From contig CP136062.1 in assembly GCA_032622095.1 (NCBI GenBank), forward strand, positions 225,012,578 to 225,076,577: 64,000 nt of DNA. Reading direction: 5' to 3'. A program made the position numbers and the translations under genes. The notes below the pieces were generated by a model. That model had not been told where the DNA came from. It ran no database searches and saw only the letters and a program-made list of their open reading frames with translations. The stretch comes from Siphonodentalium dalli. Taxonomy: Eukaryota > Mollusca > Scaphopoda > Gadilida > Siphonodentaliidae. The first letter of the stretch is position 1, and the number at the start of each line of letters is the position of its first letter. Below are positions 56,027 to 64,000 of this stretch, piece by piece.

Positions 56027-56531
56027 TAGTTACTTTCATTTTTATTGCGATGCTTCATTTCCAATTCCGCGTTTTTTGCAATCTCCACACGGTTGCTAAC
56101 CGGAAGTCACATGACAATTTCTCCAAAATCTATTCCCGCAATCTTGAAAAATCACTGATGGATATAGAACAAAATATATGACGTCATTCACCTGCCTTAG
56201 GTATAAGCACCCTTGGTATGCTATAATTCATCACCATTTGGAGTGTCTGTGTCTCATAAGGTTCCATCAGAGTAATAGAAATCATGGAAACATTTCCTGT
56301 CTCGCTCCCAGAATGCAACATAATTATAGTATTAGTATGGTCCCTATAACAACTGGAATTAAATGTCCTTTCAACTAACTGTGAATATCTACTATTAGTA
56401 AGGCCATGCAAAGTATAATATAAGCAACAAAAACTATAAGGCATTGCTAGGATATGTCCAATCAGAATTGAGAAAAATGAGAGTATAAAATATAGATGTA
56501 ATTGAATTGAACTATTACACTTAATGCTTAC

Positions 56532-56743
56532 ATTTTGATTCACAAACTGCTGCTTTCTGTTGATCTGTTGAGCCATCAATCAGATACATATTTGTCAGCT
56601 CATCTACATAAACAAATCCTTCTATTCCGGGACCAGACGGGTGCCAATTGAGATTAGTCAGAGCCTCTTTCTCCCATGTTGTCCACATTGATCCATTTTT
56701 GTGAATTCCCGTCCAAAATTGTCTGTCAGCATCACCATGAAAT
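56532..56743 (-). CDS. CTLD1, C-terminal half exon
   Basis: A 212-nt exon with acceptor CTTATTTCAG and donor GTAAGC, phases 2 and 1. CTLD landmarks are DADRQFWTGIHKNGSMWTTW, LTNLNWHPSGPGIEGFVYVD and AAVCESK, the terminal cysteine. The long-loop cysteine pair and EPN/WND residues are absent. It pairs with 60842-61019 and splices in phase 1 to EGF1. Confidence 0.92.
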
Positions 56744-56799
56744 CTGAAATAAGAAGTCAAATATTTTTAGCGTGAGAGGGTTAACCAATTATAAAATCT

Positions 56800-57325
56800 T
56801 TCTAATTACATTCTATGTTCGCCCTAGTTTACGTAATTTTACTTTCGTAATGTTCGTCGCGATTTTATTGTAAATCTATTCGTCGTATTCGTACTATTTC
56901 ATCAGTTTGATCAATTTTATTTCACAGATCGCTTTGCTGATCTGGCACTTTCATAATTGTAAATATTACGAGAATTCTAGTGCCGCGTGATGTGCGTTGC
57001 TATGCTATTTTTAACGGCCTCGTTTCTGGTTGGCTGGGTATAAATACCGACCAACCACCAATGTCGCTGGCTTTCAACTTTCTCTCTCAGCATAGCAACT
57101 TACGTCACTTTGTCAACAACGATATAAGGGCATTCCAACGGTTTTCATGACAATCGAGCTCATTTCCAAGCATAATTCAGCCATATTTCCATACGCATCC
57201 TGGCGACAGAAGAATTACCATGCAAGGCTACTATTATAGAGCATTCTTAGCTCGCAATCTTGTTGATTGCACTTTCCATTTAGGTAATTTCAACGCATAT
57301 TTCATGCACTTTTCCACTTGGTCAC
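56800..57325. other. Intron, no recognised gene
   Basis: Unique-looking sequence with GTTGGCTGGGTATAAATACC at 57027, a TATA-like phrase. Without other evidence I do not call a promoter. Confidence 0.35.
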
Positions 57326-57413
57326 TGCCTATGGGAGACTCGCATATATAAGAGAAGGCATTGTCACAGGGAATTCGCAAAATTTTAGGAAGCTCCAGTC
57401 ATGCAAGGGTTAA
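57326..57413. repeat. Fragment of family P3 MITE
   Basis: TGCCTATGGGAGACTCGCAT, GAGAAGGCATTGTCACAGGG and GCTCCAGTCATGCAAGGGTTAA form the right end of P3; the left part is missing. Confidence 0.75.
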
Positions 57414-57592
57414 GGATAACCATATTACCATATCTGCATGTTGCAAAATATTTCAAAGTCGAATAAGTGTGATAAGTCCACACAAAAAAAGTTGGAATGA
57501 CCTTATAATCGCAGGTGCACAGGCTTCCATGGTACTAAATATATGTGCTATGCTTACAAAAAATTTACAGAAAAATGTAGGATGGACCCTAT

Positions 57593-57658
57593 AACATCAT
57601 TATGGGGGGTATATAACATCATTATGGGGGGTATATAACATCATTATGGGGGGTATAC
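57593..57658. repeat. 22-bp repeat, three copies
   Basis: ATAACATCATTATGGGGGGTAT is repeated three times in tandem. Confidence 0.92.
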
Positions 57659-57945
57659 ATATGTAAAGCAAACATGCAGTAAAAATAAAAGGCTGCATGG
57701 CCACATGTCCCCCCGAATAAGGTGGATTTATTTGACCTGTGACTTTTTAGAAATGAATAATATTTGCTTCTGGGAACAAGTATATATTGAATCAAACTTT
57801 GCTTCCACCTGTCCTATGTTAACTTGATTTCTGAATCACGGAATGACGGGGCGCAAAGTTCATCAGATGTATTCTCAAACACCATATGAAAAACCATAAT
57901 TTTGTTTGTGACTAATTAATAAGGCTGAGTTGGTTCACATGTTTC

Positions 57946-58095
57946 TGTTGATTGCGGTACCCAAGATCTATAAAACGTTGATTACGGTACCCAGGATCTA
58001 TAAAACGTTGATTACGGTACCCAGGATCTATAAAACGTTGATTACGGTACCCAGGATCTATAAAACGTTGATTACGGTACCCAGGATCTATAAAT
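57946..58095. repeat. 30-bp minisatellite, five copies
   Basis: GTTGATTACGGTACCCAGGA followed by TCTATAAAAC is repeated five times, nearly perfectly. The first copy differs (GTTGATTGCGG, CAAGATC). Confidence 0.93.
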
Positions 58096-58217
58096 AATAT
58101 ATAATATAGCTACCCTTACTCGCTTGGTCCAATAATATTTATGGTTTTTCAATGGGCTCTGGGCATCACTGACATGAAATCAAACTAAGTAAAGTGACAT
58201 CAGAGATCATCGATAGG

Positions 58218-58743
58218 CAGGGTCCGAGCTGGACCGAAATTTACATTTGCCATATAATTTGCCAAATGAAAATATTTTTTGCCAAATTCTAAATTGCTAT
58301 CCCTGATAGCACCATTTTTGCAACCTGAACGACTTTTGATATCGATAGGAAAGCAGTTAGTTAATTATGTACACTCGCATCTCTATTTTGGTTTATCATA
58401 CAACAATAAACCAATCACCAAACAATAAAATGGTAGAAGGGTTGCTTCATCAGAAGGGCACACCACAAGAGGATTAGCTATGTAAACACCACCACACTAA
58501 ATACAGATAATCCCTCCACCCATCGATACTATAAATACAGATAATCCCTCCACCCATCGATACTAAATACAGATAATCCCTCCACCCATCGATACTGAAT
58601 GGTATTGATTGACGAATATTTGTCAATTGTCTTGAGGAATTAAAAAGTGACTTGCCAAAACTTTTGCCGAATGAAAATATTTTTTGCCAAATGGGAATTA
58701 TTTTTGCCATTGGCAAATTTGGCAAGTGGCAGCGCGAACCCTG
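58218..58743. mobile_element. hAT-like MITE, 526 bp, with probable 8-bp TSD
   Basis: CAGGGTCCGAGCTG at the left mirrors CAGCGCGAACCCTG at the right. CAGGG ends are typical of hAT elements. Flanking 8-mers TCGATAGG and TAGATAGG match at seven positions. Subterminal TTTGCCAAATGAAAATATTT repeats occur on both sides, plus a three-copy 32-bp repeat (58497-58590). Confidence 0.75.
58497..58593. repeat. 32-bp repeat, three copies
   Basis: AATACAGATAATCCCTCCAC and CCATCGATACT are repeated three times inside the hAT-like MITE. Confidence 0.92.
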
Positions 58744-59219
58744 TAGATAGGCTACTGACTGCAGAAATGTCACAATGCATAACTTATAAGTATATATCTA
58801 TTAACCAGTTCTATACTAAATGGATTTTTTCCCATCAGTTATAAAAACTTCAAAAAAAGAAAGTCCCCCCACCCAATATATTCTGTAATATTTTCAGAGA
58901 TATTTAATGGAATTTGATGAAACTTTTCACAAATGATTTGTGGTACCAGAGACATCAAGTGTGCTAAGCATGCACTGTGCTGTGATGTGAGATATGGCTG
59001 AGTGAGCACGAATTGAATGGAAGAGGGGCACTTTTCAAAAGTTGCAAAAACACAGCTAGAGTGATCAGTTATTCTGCTGTGCTTTGGTCCCCACTTCTCG
59101 CACAACCTTGGGACAATCTTAACTGTTGGTACCTCAATGGCCTTAATGGTGGTAAACATAGTTTACTGAAAAATGACTTCAAAGAGACTGATTTCAATAA
59201 CTCTGAAAATTGTATATCA

Positions 59220-59905
59220 CTAAAATGGTGACCGTTGTTCATTTTCTCGCTTCGATTGACATTATTTTAATATATTGAGAAACTATTCTCTATGTCCCCA
59301 ATTGCAAACACCCAGTAAGCAGCATCAGTGATGTCTTCGGTGATGGAATATTGATTACCTCGACAAATAAAGCAGTCATTTGTAACTATATTCAATATGT
59401 GTATGTATATATACTGGATTGTGTATTGATAGTGTATTGATTGTGTATTGATTGTGTATTGATTGTGTATTGATTGTGTATTGATTGTGTGTTGATTGTG
59501 TATTGATTGTGTATTGATTGTGTATTGATTGTGTATTGATTGTGTATTGATAGTGTATTGAAATTGCTTTAAACACTGACAAACTCATCCAATCTCGTTG
59601 CAAGGGTTGGACACCGACTGACAAATTATTGAATACAAACAAACTTACATTTTGTTTGTGGTTCATATTAATTATCATAGCATATAATTCAATATTCACC
59701 ATACCATGCTGCGGGGGAATTAACAACACTATATAAAAAAAAAGAATATAGATGAAGTTAAACAACATCAAGAATAGACAAACTAAGGGCAGTAACTCAG
59801 GCAAAATAAATCATAACTTTAAAAGTTGAGAAGGACTATAGCCCTCCTAGGAAAATCTAGGAGGGCTATTAATAACCCTCCTGGATTCTCCAGACGGGTA
59901 GCCCT
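59220..59905. mobile_element. Inverted relative of the 28440-29930 element
   Basis: Shares GTCCCCAATTGCAAACACCC, AAATAAAGCAGTCATTTGTA, TTGGACACCGACTGACAAAT and a TATAGCCCTCCTAGGAAAAT hairpin with 28440-29930, in opposite orientation and without the nested P1 copy. It ends at a CCAGACGGGTAGCCCTGGTT. Confidence 0.65.
59415..59562. repeat. TGTGTATTGAT minisatellite, about 13 copies
   Basis: The 11-bp unit TGTGTATTGAT is repeated with rare GTGTGTTG and GATAGTG variants. Frames through it are repeat artefacts. Confidence 0.95.
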
Positions 59906-59949
59906 GGTTGATACACAAACCCCTTAATTTTCGCTGTTGGTTCGCTATA

Positions 59950-60394
59950 CAAGCCTTCAAATAGTGTGTCTGTCATTTGCAAAATAAGGTCTCAAGAGGG
60001 TGTATTTAGTGACGCTATCCAGCATGGTGGCCCAGGATAACATCACCAAATTCACCCTCTGGAAAGCTCATTCTGCATAGGCTTCAACTTCTATGGGAGA
60101 CCTAGGATCAGGATGAAGTTCCTCAGTTGAAGTTAGTGATGTTCACCCATTAGTCACCTCGAATAAATATGATTTGTAACTTATCTATCAAATTAGGGGA
60201 TATAGAAACTGAACAAAAGTGAGAAAGTAACTAAAAACAATGTTAATTTGAGACTATAGATACTTCCCAGAAGATGAGGCATAAGCAGGCAGGTCCCCAG
60301 ATGGTGAATTTAGTGATGCTAGCATGCTGTGCTGGGTAGCGTCACTAAATTCTCCCTCTGGGGATCTCATTCTGTGAACGACAAACTATTTCAA
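59950..60394. mobile_element. Paired-hairpin MITE, family G, copy 7
   Basis: CAAGCCTTCAAATAGTGTGT at the left; GTCACTAAATTCTCCCTCTG and CTCATTCTGTGAACGACA at the right. The spacer (GATATAGAAACTGAACAAAA...TTAATTTGAGACTATAGATA) is uninterrupted, and so gives the empty site for the insert in G1. Confidence 0.82.
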
Positions 60395-60841
60395 GGATCG
60401 TCACTATACTTTGAGTCATACTATTTTTCGATCAGTTTTAAAATCGCTCACCGTTGGGTGCGTGAAAAATAGTACAGTGCAAATATATAATAGGAGTAAG
60501 GTATGCTGAATGAGAATTTAAAATGATGGGAACGACTGAAACCTTTCATCGGTTGTCATGGTTTTGTACCATTTTGGTTTTTCATGTTGAATGAACAGAC
60601 ATCGGACCAAAAAGCCAATATTTTCAGATAAATACAGATGAATAACTCTAGAATGGAAAACCTGAACAAAATGATTGAAGACTCCATTGAATGTCCTCAT
60701 TGTAGTGAACATCCATACAAAATTACATTGAGATCTGAGCACTGCTGTTCAAGTTATGACATAAATAGACATTGGATGCACAAACATACGGATAACCTGA
60801 TACAAAGAAGGACTGGAGCAAAACAGTATAATAAGACTTAC

Positions 60842-61019
60842 AATTCATGGAGAAGTAATTCCCTGGTACTGCTATCGACATTGTATATCAGAGTACCTTC
60901 AAACGGCTGACATGCATCTTCTGCCTGTGTCCAGGTCATATTACCAGGAATATACCAGTAATAAGTCAGCGTCCACTCACTAAACACGGTGATAATTGGC
61001 AAAATATCACTCTTTGTTG
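60842..61019 (-). CDS. CTLD1, N-terminal half exon
   Basis: A 178-nt exon with acceptor ATATTTTCAG and donor GTAAGT, phases 1 and 2. The peptide includes SEWTLTYYWYIPGNMTWTQ, then AEDACQPFEGTLIYNVD: the Y-Y-W strand, the W-A-C helix with the first canonical cysteine, and a GTLI strand. Unlike CTLD2, 3 and 5 it lacks the two extra N-terminal cysteines, so this is a short-form CTLD start. It is the most 5' exon recognised. Upstream exons (signal peptide, possibly more domains) are not in view. Confidence 0.88.
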
Positions 61020-61150
61020 CTGAAAATATTACAAATATAACCCTTTATAGAGCCCCACATAGACTGCAGCAGACGACACTCCGTAGTGAATGCTTCCATC
61101 TTTGTGAGGCTCCCTGTAGGTTAAACATTAAACTTTATATATCGTCGGTG

Positions 61151-61384
61151 TTTATACATTTCATGATGGGAGAAGCGCTGTTGCAGCATTAAAGATCCTG
61201 TCCCAGTGCATTCTCTTATAAGTGGGAGCCTCGCATATATACGAGAATGCACTGGCTTACATGGTCAAGGTAAATATTGTAAGGCCAATGTATTGTCTCC
61301 CTACGGGAGACTTGCATATATAAGAGAATCATTGGCACATGGTTTTCGCAAAATTTCATGAAGTTCCAGTCGTGAAAGAATTAG
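61151..61384. mobile_element. TTAA MITE, family P3, copy d (old)
   Basis: Ends are degraded (TTTATACATTTCATGATGGG and CAGTCGTGAAAGAATTAG), but the GCAGCATTAAAGATCCTGTC junction and two palindromes are recognisable. It supports the intact state of the P3 insertion site. Confidence 0.78.
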
Positions 61385-61389
61385 TGTTG

Positions 61390-61830
61390 AAGACATATTA
61401 TAGACGTAACCAGAAAATAAAACTGATAAGTTAGGCCAAAAAATATTATTTATTTGAATCTAAGACAATTTTTTTTCTGAATTTTTGTGTGCAAATTGTA
61501 AGCATAGATCATGAAACATTCCCTTGTCTAGTAATAGTCAGAAAATGTAGAGGGAACTTTGATTTGCATATACACTCATTTAATCTGATATAACAATTAC
61601 ATTGTGCAACTAGTATGCCTATGACATAGGGATTACCAATAATGTTCTAATGCCCCTGGCTATATATTCATAATTGTTATTGTTGTCTATAAATTGACAC
61701 CTCTCAATTATAACATGTGATCCTAAATTTCCTCCAGTGTCTTTCTGGAGTTACAATAATAGACCAGACTATGAGGATCAGCTAATCATTTTCTTCAATG
61801 TATAGTCATCTACTTAATGTTCTATATCAC
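61390..61830. other. No recognised gene (5' side of lectin exons)
   Basis: AT-rich; no signal-peptide exon or promoter could be supported. Confidence 0.4.
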
Positions 61831-62591
61831 CAAGCCTGAGTTTCGTGTGCCTGTCATTTGCAGAATGAGGTCACCAGAGGGTAAATTTAATGACGCTATC
61901 CCGCATAGCTAGCATCATTAAATTCACCCTCTGGGGACCTCATTCTGTTTAGATCTCATCTTCTCTGAAAAGTTTTTTTATAATCAAATTTTTATAGAAA
62001 CTTCTTCACATTGATTCTATTTCTTTTTTAGTTTAGTCTCTCTATATCCCCAAATTGGCAGAAGACACATTACATAATCGAGGTTCCCAATGAGTGTATA
62101 TCACAATATTCACCATTTGGTAACTCCAATCTGAGTCTATGTCTCCCATAGCAGATGAGGCCATGCAGAATGAGGTCCCCCAGAGGGTGAATTTGGTGAT
62201 GCTAGCCCACTGTGCGGGATAGCGTCACTAAATTCCCCCTCTTGGGACCTCATTCTGCAAATGACAGGCACACTAAACTCACTGTGTATAGTAAAAATAA
62301 CCATTGTATCAACAATGGGAGATCTAGGATCAGATTGATGTTCCCCAGTTTATGTTAGTCACCTCAATTAAGCATTTAATCATCTGCAAATTAGGGGATA
62401 TAGAAAATGAATAGAAACTAAAACAATATTAATTTGAGACTTTAGATACTTCCCCAAGATGAGACCAAAGGAGAATGTGGCTCCCAGAGGGTGAATTTGG
62501 TGATGCTAATCCACTGTGCGGGGTAGAATCACTAAATACACCCTCTGGGGACCTCATTCTGCAAATGTCAGACATACTATATCCAGGCTTG
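61831..62591. mobile_element. Two overlapping family G MITEs
   Basis: The first copy runs CAAGCCTGAGTTTCGTGTGC to ATGACAGGCACACTAAACTC (about 61831-62281). A second, left-truncated copy continues from GGGAGATCTAGGATCAGATT to GTCAGACATACTATATCCAG and GCTTG (62310-62591). Confidence 0.8.
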
Positions 62592-62639
62592 TATTTTTTA
62601 TGACTGAATTGAAGAATCTATCAAATGGAAGAATCTATC

Positions 62640-64000
62640 ATTGAGTGACTTCAAGATCGGCTGCAGTCGGAGATGAGACCGATGATTTGGTATCATTGAG
62701 TGACTTCAAGATCGGCTGCAGTCGGAGATGAGACCGATGATTTGGTATCATTAAGTGACTTCGAGATCGGCTGCAGCCGGAGATGGGAGCGATGATTTGG
62801 TATCATTAAGTGACTTCGAGATCGGCTGCAGCCGGAGATGGGAGCGATGATTTGGTATCATTGAGTGACTTCGAGATCGGCTGCAGCTGGAGATGGGACT
62901 GATGATTTGGTATCATTGAGTGACTTCAAGATCGACTGCAGCCGGAGGGATGATTTGGTATCATTGAGTGACTTCGAGATCGGCTGCAGCCGGAGGGATG
63001 ATTTGGTATCATTGAGTGACTTCGAGATCGGCTGCAGCTGGAGATGGGAGCGATGATTTGGTATCATTGAGTGACTTCGAGATCGGCTGCAGCCGGAGAT
63101 GAGACCGATGATTTGGTATCATTGAGTGACTTCGAGATCGGCTGCAGCCGGATAGATGATTTGGTATCATTGAGTGACTTCGAGATCGGCTGCAGCCGGA
63201 GATGAGAGCGATGATTTGGTATCATTGAGTGACTTCGAGATCGGCTGCAGCCGGAGATAAGACCGATGATTTGGTATCATTGAGTGACTTCGAGATCGGC
63301 TGCAGCCAGAGCGATGATTTGGTATCATTGAGTGACTTCGAGATCGGCTGCAGCCGGAGGGATGATTTGGTATCATTGAGTGACTTCGAGATCGGCTGCA
63401 GCTTGAGATGGGAGCGATGATTTGGTATCATTGAGTGACTTCGAGATCGGCTGCAGCCGGAGATGATACCGATGATTTGGTATCATTGAGTGACTTCGAG
63501 ATCGGCTGCAGCCGGATAGATGATTTGGTATCATTGAGTGACTTCGAGATCGGCTGCAGCCGGAGATGAGAGCGATGATTTGGTATCATTGAGTGACTTC
63601 GAGATCGGCTGCAGCCAGAGCGATGATTTGGTATCATTGAGTGACTTCGAGATCGGCCGCAGCCGGAGATGAGACCGATGATTTGGTATCATTGAGTGAC
63701 TTCGAGATCGGCTGCAGCCAGAGCGATGATTTGGTATCATTGAGTGACTGCGAGATCGGCTGCAGCCAGAGATGAGACCGATGATCTGTTATCATTGAGT
63801 GACTTCGAGACCGGTTGCAGCCGGAGATGGGACCGATGATTTGGTATCATTAAGTGACTTCGAGATCGGTTGCAGCCGGAGATGAGACCGATGATTTGGT
63901 ATCATGGAGATGAGACCGATGATTTGGTATCATTGAGTGACTTCGAGATCGGCTGCGGCCAGAGATGAGAACGATGATTTGGTATCATTGAGTGACTTCG
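62640..64000. repeat. Minisatellite, 48/55-bp units, runs off the window
   Basis: The unit is ATTGAGTGACTTCGAGATCG, GCTGCAGCCGGAG, then optionally ATGAGACC, then GATGATTTGGTATC. Some 25 units alternate long (55 bp) and short (about 48 bp) forms with GAGACC/GGGAGC variants. Frames on both strands are repeat artefacts. The array continues beyond 64000. Confidence 0.95.

Larger units (their letters stand above)
12279..61019 (-). other. Multi-CTLD/EGF gene, 12 internal exons (partial)
   Basis: Minus-strand gene assembled from 12 exons whose introns all begin GT and end AG. Transcription order is CTLD1-EGF1-CTLD2-CTLD3-CTLD4-EGF2-CTLD5. Each CTLD is encoded by an N-half exon (178-199 nt; starts phase 1, ends phase 2) and a C-half exon (212-254 nt; starts phase 2, ends phase 1). 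Each EGF is one 114-nt phase 1-1 exon. Joined, they give 2292 nt (764 codons) with no frame conflict. Introns range from about 1.5 to 11 kb and are mostly mobile DNA. CTLD/EGF chains of this kind are extracellular recognition or adhesion proteins. No signal-peptide exon, transmembrane exon, promoter or poly(A) site was established, so the gene may continue on both sides. The module order is an inference from exon order. Splitting into two adjacent genes cannot be excluded. Confidence 0.85.

Noticed and set aside
57020-57060. TATA-like phrase GGGTATAAATACC as a promoter
   Set aside because: It is intronic on the gene strand, no start exon follows on either strand, and AT-rich DNA yields such phrases often.
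59376-59804. 142-codon frame with repeated INTQSIHNQY
   Set aside because: The repeated part is the 11-bp TGTGTATTGAT array; the rest has no recognisable domain.
62640-64000. Several similar proteins of about 65 residues on both strands
   Set aside because: They are different frames of one tandem repeat. There is no start context, domain or codon bias.

Overview
This is eukaryotic, intron-rich, AT-rich DNA packed with repeats. Two things point to a lophotrochozoan, most likely a bivalve mollusc: the repeat families (elements ending in GACGGACGG-type runs followed by an AGCTCA...TGAGCT hairpin and an A-run, a satellite of about 162 bp carried inside such an element, and elements ending in GGGGGTATA), and the style of the multi-domain C-type lectin gene. 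The species cannot be named from sequence alone. No prokaryotic operon, rRNA or intact viral genome was seen.

The only protein-coding gene I can support is one large minus-strand gene, covered here by 12 internal exons between 61019 and 12279. In transcription order they encode CTLD1 (60842-61019 + 56532-56743), EGF1 (51088-51201), CTLD2 (49320-49500 + 47576-47808), CTLD3 (45134-45332 + 39285-39538), CTLD4 (35576-35756 + 32333-32556), EGF2 (30474-30587) and CTLD5 (23504-23684 + 12279-12499). Every CTLD is split at the same place by a phase-2 intron, and every module boundary is phase 1. All introns have GT-AG borders and the exons sum to 2292 nt (764 codons) in one continuous frame. The true first exon (signal peptide), the last exon and the promoter were not identified. 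The product is probably a secreted or membrane-anchored recognition or adhesion protein. Four of the five CTLDs have lost the second conserved disulfide and none shows a canonical EPN/QPD + WND calcium/sugar site.

The introns (about 46 kb) are a layered deposit of mobile DNA. Recognisable families are: three TTAA-flanked MITE families (P1, P2, P3) that share one internal palindrome; a TA-flanked near-perfect foldback MITE (F, six copies); a MITE with paired hairpins (G, 8-bp duplication in one copy); several longer TIR elements (1558-3086, 5369-7857, 52650-56026, 58218-58743); a Helitron-like element carrying the satellite array (17671-20373); a 2.1-kb inverted repeat with tRNA-like sequence in both arms (14697-16786); and one LINE reverse-transcriptase ORF broken into at least five pieces (25540-30405). 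Nested copies allow empty target sites to be read directly. Many minisatellites are present, ending with one that runs off the window at 64000.

The most unusual local structure is at the end of the CTLD4 C-half exon (32024-32365). The last 39 bp of the exon, together with its splice donor, have been amplified nine times, giving serial in-frame 5' splice sites. A second oddity is a 23-copy, 27-bp minisatellite that is in open frame with the next CTLD exon upstream (35576-36537).
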